A DNA stretch of 15,037 nucleotides. Source: Bacteroidia bacterium. Lineage in GTDB: Bacteria > Bacteroidota > Bacteroidia > JABEUT01. The first letter of the stretch is position 1. Each line of letters starts with the position of its first letter. A program made the translations under genes and the position numbers. The notes under the pieces were generated by a model that did no database searches, was not told the origin of the DNA, and saw only the letters and a program-made list of their open reading frames with translations. The stretch covers positions 1 to 15,037 of the forward strand of contig JABEUT010000136.1 in the NCBI GenBank assembly GCA_013044305.1, read 5' to 3'. Shown here one piece after another: positions 1-6,815 of the stretch.

Positions 1-12
1 AACCAACTAATC

Positions 13-2103
13 ATGAAAAAAATCGTACTAAGCGCATGCGTAATACTCGGTCTGGTATTCGCTGCCAAGGCGCAACTGCCGTACGCGCAGAACTTTCAGA
101 CATCAATGACCGCTATGCCGGTAGGCTGGGATACCGGTTATTTTTCGCACCACCGCGGCAACCCCGGATGGCAGTTTAATGATGTATGGCCTACACACGG
201 AAGTTCGCTGTGGAAGCAATACACGCCTACCCACACCTATTGCGCTTATATCGATGACGTTGACTTTGACTACAGCGGCGCCCCAAACAACACAAGCGGT
301 GTAAACTGTTACGATACCTTGGAAACAAGTTCATTCAATTGCTCGGCATCCCCGTCTGTTTTCCTGCAATTCGATTATAACTTCAATAACTACACCGGTT
401 ATGAAGTTGGAACCGTTGCGATATCAACCGACGGAGGAGTAACCTGGACAACTGCAGTTACCCTGCCACAGGTAAATGATATAAGCTGGCACAATGGAGT
501 AACGTACGATATATCATCTAAGGCAGCAGGCCAGGCAAACGTAAAACTTGCCTTCTGTTACTGGAATGACAGCGCAGCTGTTTATGGAAACTACGGCAAA
601 CATTATCCGGGCTGGGGTATTGCCATTGATAACCTGAATGTGTTTCAACCCAAGGCATATGATGTGCAGGTTACAAGCCAAACCCTGTCGCCCTTCATGC
701 AGGTTGGCACAGCCTACACCTTCAACGGAACGGCTTTTGACTCCGGCAGCACCGCCATCACAAGTATGACTATGAATTACAGCGTAAACGGAGGAGCAGT
801 ACAGTCTCAAAACATTTCAGGCATAAGCGGTTTTTCACCCCTTACCAGCTTAAGCCCCAACTGGAATCTCGCTTCAATTCCCTTTACACCGGCAGCTACG
901 GGATTGTATACCGTGAAGTACTGGGCAACCATGCTTAACGGCTCTAACGCCAACACAAATACCGACACACTCGTAGCCACATTCATGGCTGTTGACACTT
1001 TGCAGCCGCGTACCGCCCTTTTCGAGGAGGTTGTTGGGCAATCATGCTACTACTGCATGTTAGCTTCGCCAAATGTTGACTCGGTAGGTTACAATCAGGG
1101 AAGCCAGGTTAATATTATACATTACCACGTACCGTACCCAGGCCCGCCGGATTACATGTACCAAGCCAACACCGGTTTAGGTACTTTTTATGAAACCTTC
1201 TATAGCGTTTCCGGCACCCCGACAGGAATGCTGGACGGACAGAACCTGTACCCGGGCGCACTGGGAGCTCCATACGATTTTTCGACACCTTATGTTGAAA
1301 GCGAAAACGCCATGGGTTCCCCGTTCAAGATTAAAATTAACAGCGTAACCTACAATCCGAGCACGCTTATGTACAACGCCAACGTGGCAATTACAGCCTA
1401 TGGCACATTTGCTTCGGGCTTAAAGGCAAGAGCCGTTATATCGGATGATACGGTGGTTTACTCACAGGATTACAGTTCAGACGACCCACCAAGCAGCTTC
1501 CAGCCGCCGGATGGAACCAACCCGTCAGGCACATCTGATTACTACTGGCAGTTCGTTACCAGGTTCTCATCGGTTGCGGAAGATGAAATGCCAAGCACCA
1601 ACGGTACGGCTTTGAGTTCATTCACACCCGGCTCTACCCAAACGCTTAACCTTAGCTGGAAGAGAAACCATCCCGTTTCTTATGACCATGCCGCATATCC
1701 GTATGATTCCACCGCCTCGGAACATTTAACAGTGTTCATTCAGGCAGATGCGGGAATTGCGACCCTGGGGCTGCCAAACCTGTATGTATTACAATCTGCC
1801 GCAAAACAGATCAGTATTGCTTTGGGAGTTCAGGATCTGACCAACGGAGTAGCATTCGACCTGTATCCGAACCCGACCAGCAAGGCTACCAGCCTCTACT
1901 TTACACTTACACAAGACCAAAAGGTTAATGTGCAGTTGTATAATATGTTGGGCGAACAAGTTTACTCAAATAACTATGGCACCATGTCTGCCGGAGACCA
2001 TTTGGTAAACATTAATTGTGCCGCTTTACAATCGGGAGTTTACTTTGTAAGGCTTACTACTGACAACGCTTCAATAACCAAGAGGTTGGTTATTCAGCAA
2101 TAA
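13..2103 (+). CDS. Secreted Omp28-like protein with choice-of-anchor J-like domain and T9SS type A sorting domain
   Basis: A 696-residue protein starting with a clear Sec signal peptide (residues 1-20, cleavage before Q21, a common site in this phylum). Residues about 22-212 resemble a choice-of-anchor J / MAM-like beta-sandwich: 'GW' near 38, 'ISTDGGVTW' at 137-145 and 'GWGIAIDN' at 200-207. Residues about 214-328 look like an Ig-like spacer. Residues about 330-600 match the Omp28-related region, with 'LFEEVVGQSCYYC' (CXXC at 345-348) and 'GTPTG' at 401-405, the pattern of a thioredoxin-like fold with its cis-proline loop. The last ~80 residues, from 'DLYPNP' (617), form a type A T9SS sorting domain ending 'KRLVIQQ'. 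It should be exported through the inner membrane by Sec and then through the outer membrane by T9SS, and be surface-bound or released. Only 12 bases upstream are visible, so its promoter is outside the window. A substrate or redox role is not established. Confidence 0.93.
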   Translation: MKKIVLSACVILGLVFAAKAQLPYAQNFQTSMTAMPVGWDTGYFSHHRGNPGWQFNDVWPTHGSSLWKQYTPTHTYCAYIDDVDFDYSGAPNNTSGVNCYDTLETSSFNCSASPSVFLQFDYNFNNYTGYEVGTVAISTDGGVTWTTAVTLPQVNDISWHNGVTYDISSKAAGQANVKLAFCYWNDSAAVYGNYGKHYPGWGIAIDNLNVFQPKAYDVQVTSQTLSPFMQVGTAYTFNGTAFDSGSTAITSMTMNYSVNGGAVQSQNISGISGFSPLTSLSPNWNLASIPFTPAATGLYTVKYWATMLNGSNANTNTDTLVATFMAVDTLQPRTALFEEVVGQSCYYCMLASPNVDSVGYNQGSQVNIIHYHVPYPGPPDYMYQANTGLGTFYETFYSVSGTPTGMLDGQNLYPGALGAPYDFSTPYVESENAMGSPFKIKINSVTYNPSTLMYNANVAITAYGTFASGLKARAVISDDTVVYSQDYSSDDPPSSFQPPDGTNPSGTSDYYWQFVTRFSSVAEDEMPSTNGTALSSFTPGSTQTLNLSWKRNHPVSYDHAAYPYDSTASEHLTVFIQADAGIATLGLPNLYVLQSAAKQISIALGVQDLTNGVAFDLYPNPTSKATSLYFTLTQDQKVNVQLYNMLGEQVYSNNYGTMSAGDHLVNINCAALQSGVYFVRLTTDNASITKRLVIQQ

Positions 2104-2117
2104 AAGAAGAAGTTCAT

Positions 2118-2156
2118 AAAAAAGCCGCCCCGTTATTCAATGGGGCGGCTTTTTTT
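2118..2156 (+). terminator. Rho-independent terminator after the Omp28-like gene
   Basis: A perfect 14-bp stem pairs 2118-2131 (AAAAAAGCCGCCCC) with 2142-2155 (GGGGCGGCTTTTTT), with a 10-base loop, and ends in a T run. It lies 15 bases past the stop codon at 2103. The A run on the left arm means it may also work for transcription arriving from the minus strand. Confidence 0.88.
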
Positions 2157-2312
2157 GTTATCAGTTCACCGAATCAAGACTCCCCTATATTCATTACACT
2201 TTGATTAAGGGAGGCATTATCTTTTATGCTTATTGGTTCTGTTTGTGCCGCTTCTTATACCATAGCTGCTATCCGATTCATGAATAACTTTTAAAATATC
2301 GCGAAATAGCTT
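2157..2312. other. Intergenic stretch, nothing recognised
   Basis: Between the terminator and the end of the broken HTH gene I see no start-bearing reading frame of note. On the minus strand, the frame of the HTH gene continues past its final TAA for about 31 open codons without a start codon, which I do not regard as a gene. Confidence 0.5.
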
Positions 2313-2534
2313 TTATTCCACTGCATTTAATTGCTGCAAGGGTTCAATCAGTTCGACTACAGGTATATGCAAGAGCCCTGCCATGGCTTACAAGTGTTTT
2401 ACCGCAATGTTGCCATCATTCTTCCGCCATTCATAATATGTAGCGCGGCTTAACCCAAGTTTCTTCATTAATTCGGTTATGCTCATTTTGTCGCGTTGTC
2501 GTTCCGCGTCTATTTTCTGAAATGTGTATCCCAT
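2313..2534 (-). pseudogene. XRE/Cro-like HTH regulator interrupted by an in-frame TAA
   Basis: Reading the minus strand from ATG at 2534 gives 48 codons, then TAA at 2390-2388, then 24 more codons in the same frame to a second TAA at 2315-2313. Residues 17-41 (MSITELMKKLGLSRATYYEW and following) look like the helix-turn-helix of a small XRE-type DNA-binding protein. The part after the stop (AMAGLLHIPVVELIEPL) fits the last helices of the same fold, where families usually read '..hLqaiA..L.ipv.eLi.pl'. The stop therefore sits where Gln is the likely ancestral residue; one C-to-T change (CAA to TAA) would explain it. Either this is a pseudogene, or a truncated 48-residue protein missing its terminal helices is made. 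It is divergent from the small ORF starting at 2634, with a 99-base AT-rich region between them. Confidence 0.72.
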
Positions 2535-2633
2535 CCCTGTTCAATTTATTTTCAAGTCAGTAATTAAAGTGTAGAATAAAATATACATATTAGTATTAAA
2601 TATCATACTTAGTTCCTCCAATTTACTTACTTT

Positions 2634-2825
2634 ATGAATAAAAAGGAAAAGAATTTTGATGTTCAGATAAATAATACCGTCATGGCGGTTCCGACAATAA
2701 ACGTAGAGGATGCTCTAAAAAAGGCGCTTGCCGGATTTAAAGAATACTTCAAAAATGAAAACAGAACGGAAGAACCAATGTACCTTATTAAAATAAAATC
2801 GGAAAATGATGCAGCTACAGGCTAA
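2634..2825 (+). CDS. Small hypothetical protein (63 aa)
   Basis: A 63-residue, lysine- and asparagine-rich reading frame starting MNKKEKNFDVQINNTVM. It has no signal peptide and no membrane segment. Residues about 25-40 (DALKKALAGFKEYFKN) could form an amphipathic helix. I do not recognise a family. It starts 99 bases from, and divergent to, the broken HTH gene, so it may once have been that regulator's neighbour or target. No convincing Shine-Dalgarno or TAnnTTTG box precedes it, though weak ribosome-binding sites are normal in this phylum. It could be a real small gene or a chance frame in a decayed stretch. Confidence 0.42.
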   Translation: MNKKEKNFDVQINNTVMAVPTINVEDALKKALAGFKEYFKNENRTEEPMYLIKIKSENDAATG

Positions 2826-2893
2826 TTAAAGGCATGCAGTTAATTAAGAAGCGGGTGCATTAATTTGGGGCTTTGATATGCCAGGGATGCGAT

Positions 2894-3211
2894 TCATTTA
2901 CAAATCACAAACATGCCTTTCGAAATTAACTTCCCTGATTCCGAGAGAATCCTGTAAAGGTATTCTCCTGCAGCTCTGTCTCCAATATCAATAGGGCTGT
3001 TGGTACCGCCCATAACAGGAGTTGTGTAAATCAGCTGTCCTGCAATATTATAAACTTCAAGTAGTGTCTTACCCGGAATACCCCGCATGGATATTGTGAA
3101 TTCTCCTGAATTTGGATTAGGGTAAATTTCGGTATTCTTCTTTTCATTAAGCTCGTTTATGCCCATTGGCGAAGACCAGAATGCAATAACGCCATCGATA
3201 TTCTTTTTCAA
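2894..3211 (-). pseudogene. Orphan T9SS type A sorting domain without cargo (probable gene remnant)
   Basis: The frame ends at TGA 2894-2896 and encodes an almost complete T9SS C-terminal sorting domain: 'YPNPNSGEF' near residue 30, 'NIAGQLIY' in the middle, 'GEYLYRIL' and 'KGMFVI' at the end. In front of it there are only about 25 residues (IDGVIAFWSSPMGINELNEK), with no signal peptide and no cargo domain. No ATG opens the frame; TTG at 3211 is the only start-like codon, and the frame runs back open into the end of the NHL gene. A sorting domain without an export signal cannot reach T9SS, so I read this as the 3' end of a lost secreted-protein gene. Its sequence is clearly diverged from the sorting domain of the neighbouring NHL protein, so it is not a recent copy of it. 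Leaderless translation or a missed start is the alternative. Confidence 0.55.
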
Positions 3212-3246
3212 TAATTCTCCGTTATTTCGGATGTTCTGCCGGTTGA

Positions 3247-4593
3247 TTATTGGTTCGGAAGGAGAATCAGTTTACCTTGAATTAAATCATTTCCGCCGTT
3301 ATCCAATATTCTGTAGATATAAGCGCCATGCTGCTCATTGCTTAAATCAATTGCCGGCTGGCTGCGGGCCATGAATTGCTGGTTGCGGATCATCTGTCCT
3401 GCCATATTAAAAATCTGAATTACCCCGCCCGACGCAAGGTTGGTTTGCAGGTAGTATATTCCGGTTGAGGGGTTGGGATAGAGAGTGCAGTTGATGCCTT
3501 TTCCGACAGGAGCCAGGCCTGCTACATTTTTCATTACCCTAACCCTTTTGTTGTTAAAATCTCCAACGTAGAGGCTGCCTGCATACCCCGACAGACCATA
3601 GGGTGAGTTGAGCTCGGCAGCCGTTGCCGGTCCTCCGTCGCCGGAGTAGCCGGCGGTGGTATCACCTGCAACAATGCTTATCTTTCCGCTCATGTCCACC
3701 ATTCGGATACATTGATTATTGGCGTCGGCAATATACACGTTGCCGTTGCCGTCGGTATAAATTGCCGCAGGAAAGAACAGCTCTGCGGCGGTGGCATTGC
3801 CCCCGTCTCCTGCATAGCCTCCGAAACCATTTCCGGCAATGGTTGTTATTATACCTCCGCTGTTTACCTTTCTCACCCTGTTGTTTTCCGAATCGGCAAT
3901 ATATAAATCGCCTGCACCGTCTGCTGTAACCCCGTTAGGGTAATTCAATTCGGCGGAAGTGGCTGCGGCGCCGTCTCCGGCAAAGCCTGCTATGCCATTT
4001 CCTGCAATTGTTGTAATGGTATCGCCGCTGTTCACTTTGCGAATACGGCTGTTGCCGTAGTCGGCTATATAAATGTTTCCGGTTGTGTCGGCGCTAATGC
4101 CGGACATATTGTTCAGTTCGGCATCTGTGGCTTGCCCTCCGTCGCCTGCGTAACCTACAGATCCATTGCCTGCAAAGGTGCGTATTACACCGTTTGTGCC
4201 TACTACCCGCACCACCTGATTGTTGAGATCGGAGATATAAAGATTGCCTTTGGAATCCTTGCAAACGCCAACAGGACCGTTCAGTTCGGCGGCTGTAGCC
4301 TGCGCCCCGTCGCCCGTGTAGCCCGGGCTCCCGTTACCTGCCACTGTGGTTATTTTGCCCGTTACATCCACCATGCGTATGGCGTTATTGGCCTGATCGG
4401 CAATATATAGGTCGCCGCTGCCATCGGCAAACACACCCTGCACATGCGATAGTTCGGCTGCGGTAGCCTGTCCGCCGTCGCCGCTATATCCGTAGGTGCC
4501 GTTTCCGGCGGCAGTGTTGATGGTGAAATTTTGAGCAATGCCGCTAAGGGCTATTCCCCCCAAAAAAGATAGAGTAAGCAGAAGGTTTTTCAT
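3247..4593 (-). CDS. Secreted six-unit NHL-repeat beta-propeller with T9SS type A sorting domain
   Basis: A 448-residue protein with signal peptide (1-20, cleavage before Q21). Residues 25-357 consist of six consecutive units, the first five exactly 56 residues long. They follow the pattern 'AGNG..GY.GDGG.AT.AEL' then 'G.LYIAD..N..IR.V', which is the NHL-repeat signature; six such units make a closed propeller. Residues 371-448 (from LYPNPSTG, then FNMAGQMI, YIYRIL, LILLP) are a type A T9SS sorting domain. The protein should be delivered to the cell surface or medium, where NHL propellers typically bind protein, RNA or carbohydrate partners; no ligand can be read from the sequence. The gene lies 33 bases downstream of nadK on the same strand. 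That gap holds a TAnnTTTG box, so it may have its own promoter. Confidence 0.93.
   Translation of the reverse strand: MKNLLLTLSFLGGIALSGIAQNFTINTAAGNGTYGYSGDGGQATAAELSHVQGVFADGSGDLYIADQANNAIRMVDVTGKITTVAGNGSPGYTGDGAQATAAELNGPVGVCKDSKGNLYISDLNNQVVRVVGTNGVIRTFAGNGSVGYAGDGGQATDAELNNMSGISADTTGNIYIADYGNSRIRKVNSGDTITTIAGNGIAGFAGDGAAATSAELNYPNGVTADGAGDLYIADSENNRVRKVNSGGIITTIAGNGFGGYAGDGGNATAAELFFPAAIYTDGNGNVYIADANNQCIRMVDMSGKISIVAGDTTAGYSGDGGPATAAELNSPYGLSGYAGSLYVGDFNNKRVRVMKNVAGLAPVGKGINCTLYPNPSTGIYYLQTNLASGGVIQIFNMAGQMIRNQQFMARSQPAIDLSNEQHGAYIYRILDNGGNDLIQGKLILLPNQ
3523..4521 (-). repeat. Six tandem 168-bp coding repeats (NHL units)
   Basis: On the minus strand the units run 4521-4354, 4353-4186, 4185-4018, 4017-3850, 3849-3682 and 3681-about 3523. 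Each encodes one 56-residue propeller blade; the last is slightly shorter. The AGNG and GDGG segments are the best conserved part, so the DNA is a degenerate tandem repeat that could recombine or cause assembly errors. Confidence 0.85.
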
Positions 4594-4607
4594 GGCTTAA
4601 TTTTGGT

Positions 4608-4615
4608 CAAATTTA
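4608..4615 (-). promoter_or_regulatory. Candidate Bacteroidota -7 box (TAAATTTG) for the NHL gene
   Basis: Reading the minus strand, TAAATTTG matches the Bacteroidota -7 consensus TAnnTTTG exactly and lies about 15 bases before the ATG at 4593. No good -33 TTTG at normal spacing was seen, and the site is close to the start codon, so the call is tentative. Confidence 0.33.
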
Positions 4616-4626
4616 AATAAAAATAT

Positions 4627-5517
4627 TCAAGGCTGCTCCGGTTCGTTCCGCACATCCTTGCCCCAGTGCAGTTTGTTTCGAAGGGTTTGCAGGAAGCTTT
4701 GTTCCTGAAGCTGTATGAGTTTTATTCCGAACTGCGCCTTGCTGATGTTCAGTTCCACCCGTGATTCTATCATTTCCATGCGCGAATCGAGAGTTGCAAT
4801 AAACGATGGGCTGCGGCCCTCTGCACGCAATTTTATCTTATAATGATCGGGAATGATTACAGGGCGCACGTTCAGGTTGTGAGGCGATACGGGCGTAATC
4901 ACAAAGTTGGTGGAATCGGGCAGCAAGATAGGCCCGCCGCAGCTCAATGAGTAGGCTGTGGAACCCGTGGGCGTTGCAATGATAAGCCCGTCGGCCCAGT
5001 AAGAATTGAGCAATTTTCCGTTCAGGTAGGCGTGTATCGTTATCATGGTGGAAGAATCGTTGCGCTGCAGGCAGAGTTCATTCAATGCGTAAGGGTTTTT
5101 ACCAAAGAGTCCTTCCGGTGTTTCCAGATGCAGAAGGGAACGGTTTTGTAAGGTGAACTTCTTTTCTTTAAGGGCAATTATGGCAGGCAGGAAATTATCT
5201 TTCGGAACACACGAAAGAAACCCCAGTTTGCCCGTGTTAATGCCGATAACGGGCACCTGTTGCCGAGCCACAAAGGGAATGGTTTCGAGCAGGGTGCCGT
5301 CGCCGCCCAGGCTTATAAGGTAATCTGCCGAATCGTTTGGCAGTTCATCTTTAAAGGTCTTTACTTCTGCACTTAACGGTACCGCCTGACGCAAATAGCT
5401 GCAAAAGGCTTCATGAATGATGTACTGCGTATTAAGCTTGTCGAGCTGCGCAAAGAGGTTCTTTACCTCTTCCGAAAGATTGTGTGGCGACGGACGGCCG
5501 TAAATTGCGAGGTGCAT
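4627..5517 (-). CDS. nadK: NAD kinase
   Basis: A 296-residue cytoplasmic enzyme of normal family length that phosphorylates NAD to NADP using ATP. The diagnostic motifs are present: 'LGGDGTLLET' (70-79, with the GGDGT phosphate-binding loop at 71-75), 'INTGKLGFL' (93-101), 'LNELCL' (145-150, the conserved NE pair), 'WADGLIIATPTGSTAYSLS' (174-192) and 'GGPI' (194-197). The start MHLAIYGR fits the usual beginning of the family with a first beta strand at 2-6. The gene stands divergent from ridA, with 147 bases between the two start codons, and is followed closely by the NHL gene on the same strand. No anomaly was seen. Confidence 0.98.
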   Translation of the reverse strand: MHLAIYGRPSPHNLSEEVKNLFAQLDKLNTQYIIHEAFCSYLRQAVPLSAEVKTFKDELPNDSADYLISLGGDGTLLETIPFVARQQVPVIGINTGKLGFLSCVPKDNFLPAIIALKEKKFTLQNRSLLHLETPEGLFGKNPYALNELCLQRNDSSTMITIHAYLNGKLLNSYWADGLIIATPTGSTAYSLSCGGPILLPDSTNFVITPVSPHNLNVRPVIIPDHYKIKLRAEGRSPSFIATLDSRMEMIESRVELNISKAQFGIKLIQLQEQSFLQTLRNKLHWGKDVRNEPEQP

Positions 5518-5567
5518 AACCTGAATATGGATTTAATGCCGGATTAAGTACAATGAATAACAATATT

Positions 5568-5575
5568 CAAATTTA
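5568..5575 (-). promoter_or_regulatory. Candidate -7 box (TAAATTTG) for nadK
   Basis: An exact match to TAnnTTTG on the minus strand, about 50 bases upstream of the nadK ATG, in the divergent nadK/ridA gap. The -33 element is not evident. Confidence 0.4.
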
Positions 5576-5630
5576 GTAAAAAAGAGAATGGGTAATGCCT
5601 GTATGCCAGATAAGGGGTGCGATTTATATT

Positions 5631-5638
5631 TATATTTG
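5631..5638 (+). promoter_or_regulatory. Candidate -7 box (TATATTTG) for ridA-truB
   Basis: An exact match to TAnnTTTG, 26 bases before ATG 5665 and 38 before ATG 5677, in the divergent gap with nadK. It would place the transcription start near 5645. The -33 element is weak. Confidence 0.42.
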
Positions 5639-5664
5639 TTTTACAAACCCATAGATAATTGGTA

Positions 5665-6129
5665 ATGACAGCAACCATGTTCCATAAAACCATTCTGCCG
5701 GCGGTGTTTGCCTGTTGCAGCCTTTGCGCTCATTCACAAACCGCGGCTAATAAAATAATAGATACCAAAAACGCACCCGCACCTATTGGTCCGTACAGCC
5801 AGGCTGTGCAGACGGGCAACCTCGTTTTTGTGTCGGGGCAAATCGGCAAAGACCCTGTGAGCGGAACCATGAAGAACGACAATATAAAAGACGAAGCCGC
5901 GCAGGTGATGGATAACGTGAAAGCTGTGCTGGCAGCAGCCGGGCTGACAATGGATAACGTAGTAAAAACTACCATTTACCTGACCGATATAAACGATTTC
6001 AAGCAGGTGAATGAAGTTTATGGCTCATACTTTAAAGCCGATTACCCTGCCCGCGAAACCGTTGAAGTGTCGCACCTTCCGGCAGGCGCAAAGGTCGAGA
6101 TATCGGTTATTGCAGAAAGAAAACAATAA
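5665..6129 (+). CDS. Exported RidA-family (YjgF/UK114) protein, putative enamine/imine deaminase
   Basis: From ATG 5665 this is 154 residues: a signal peptide (about 1-24, ending 'LCAHS' before Q25) followed by a full RidA domain of about 128 residues. Family motifs are 'APAPIGPYSQAV' (37-48), 'FVSGQIG' (55-61), 'YPARETVEVSHLPAGAKVEI' (127-146) and a final 'IAE'. R130 and E145 occupy the positions of the Arg and Glu known from active RidA proteins, so imine hydrolysis is plausible. RidA normally works in the cytoplasm, so the signal peptide suggests a periplasmic version. Three starts are possible: TTG 5659, ATG 5665 and ATG 5677; the last gives the most compact signal peptide. Two adjacent cysteines in the signal region do not form a good lipobox. 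The stop is 1 base before the truB start, so the two genes are probably cotranscribed. Confidence 0.9.
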   Translation: MTATMFHKTILPAVFACCSLCAHSQTAANKIIDTKNAPAPIGPYSQAVQTGNLVFVSGQIGKDPVSGTMKNDNIKDEAAQVMDNVKAVLAAAGLTMDNVVKTTIYLTDINDFKQVNEVYGSYFKADYPARETVEVSHLPAGAKVEISVIAERKQ

Positions 6130-6130
6130 C

Positions 6131-6808
6131 GTGCAGGCAGGAAAGGAAACAGACCCGGCAGCCGGAGCGCTTTTGCTCATTAATAAACCTCTCGGCTGGA
6201 CCTCGTTCGATGCGGTGGCTAAAATCCGGAGCTCGCTTTACAAAAAAATGGGCAAGCGCCTGAAGGTAGGCCATGCCGGCACGCTCGACCCGCTGGCTAC
6301 CGGATTGCTGATTGTCTGCACCGGCAAATACACCAAAAGGATAAGCGAATTCCAGGACATGGAGAAGGAATATGAAGCAGTATTAAAACTTGGCGCCACA
6401 CGCCCCTCATTCGACAAAGAGACTGAAATAGATGCAACCTTCCCTTATACTCATGTTACCGCCGGGATGCTCCATGAAGCTGCCGCGGCTTTCACCGGGG
6501 AAATTGAACAAACTCCCCCTGTCTATTCTGCCATTAAAGTTGACGGCAAAAGGGCTTACGAAAGCGCCCGGCGCGGCAAAGATATAAAGATGCAGTCGCG
6601 CAAAGTACTTATCTCGACGCTGGAAATAAACCGTGTCGAGCTGCCCGATGTGCATATAAGGGTGGTTTGCGGCAAGGGAACTTATATCCGTTCGTTAGCC
6701 CGCGATTTTGGCAGAGCGCTGAATACGGGCGCATACCTGGACACGCTGAAGCGCACCCGCATTGGCATTTATAACCTGAAGGATGCTGTAAACGTTGAGG
6801 ACGTTTAA
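6131..6808 (+). CDS. truB: tRNA pseudouridine-55 synthase TruB
   Basis: The enzyme makes pseudouridine at position 55 in the T-loop of tRNAs. From GTG 6131 it has 225 residues. 'LLLINKPLGWTSFDAV' (14-29) is the usual beginning, and 'KVGHAGTLDPLATG' (45-58) contains the catalytic aspartate (D53). 'PPVYSAIKVDGKRAYE' (129-144), 'CGKGTYIRSLARD' (180-192) and 'LKRTRIG' (206-212) are also typical. It lacks the C-terminal PUA-like domain of longer TruB proteins, which is usual for short bacterial versions. The frame stays open upstream to ATG 6011, but those 40 codons lie inside ridA and look like shadow sequence. GTG 6131, one base after the ridA stop, gives the family length and suggests translational coupling. 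The gene ends 7 bases from the convergent mlaF end. Confidence 0.95.
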   Translation: MQAGKETDPAAGALLLINKPLGWTSFDAVAKIRSSLYKKMGKRLKVGHAGTLDPLATGLLIVCTGKYTKRISEFQDMEKEYEAVLKLGATRPSFDKETEIDATFPYTHVTAGMLHEAAAAFTGEIEQTPPVYSAIKVDGKRAYESARRGKDIKMQSRKVLISTLEINRVELPDVHIRVVCGKGTYIRSLARDFGRALNTGAYLDTLKRTRIGIYNLKDAVNVEDV

Positions 6809-6813
6809 CGTCC
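6799..6813. other. Small palindrome at the truB/mlaF convergent junction
   Basis: GGACGTTTAACGTCC is a 7-bp inverted repeat around one central base, overlapping the truB stop codon and ending just before the mlaF stop. With only 7 bases between two convergent genes, it is the only terminator-like element available, but it has no clear T run. Confidence 0.25.
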
Positions 6814-6815
6814 GC

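Noticed and set aside
2157..3246. Gene-poor stretch considered as a toxin-antitoxin or mobile island
   Set aside because: Only a broken HTH gene, an unknown 63-residue frame and a sorting-domain remnant are visible; no transposase, integrase, terminal repeats or known toxin domain was found.
3523..4521. Regular tandem repeats considered as a CRISPR or minisatellite array
   Set aside because: The 168-base period matches 56-residue NHL blades in a continuous reading frame; there are no identical short repeats with unique spacers.
5665..5740. RidA N-terminus considered as a lipoprotein signal because of its cysteines
   Set aside because: The residues before the cysteines (V-F-A-C and A-C-C) do not form a good lipobox, and cleavage before Gln fits a normal Sec signal in this phylum.
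6011..6130. Upstream extension of truB to ATG 6011
   Set aside because: These 40 codons lie wholly inside ridA in another frame, encode an Arg/Lys-rich stretch unlike TruB N-termini, and the GTG at 6131 gives the normal family start.
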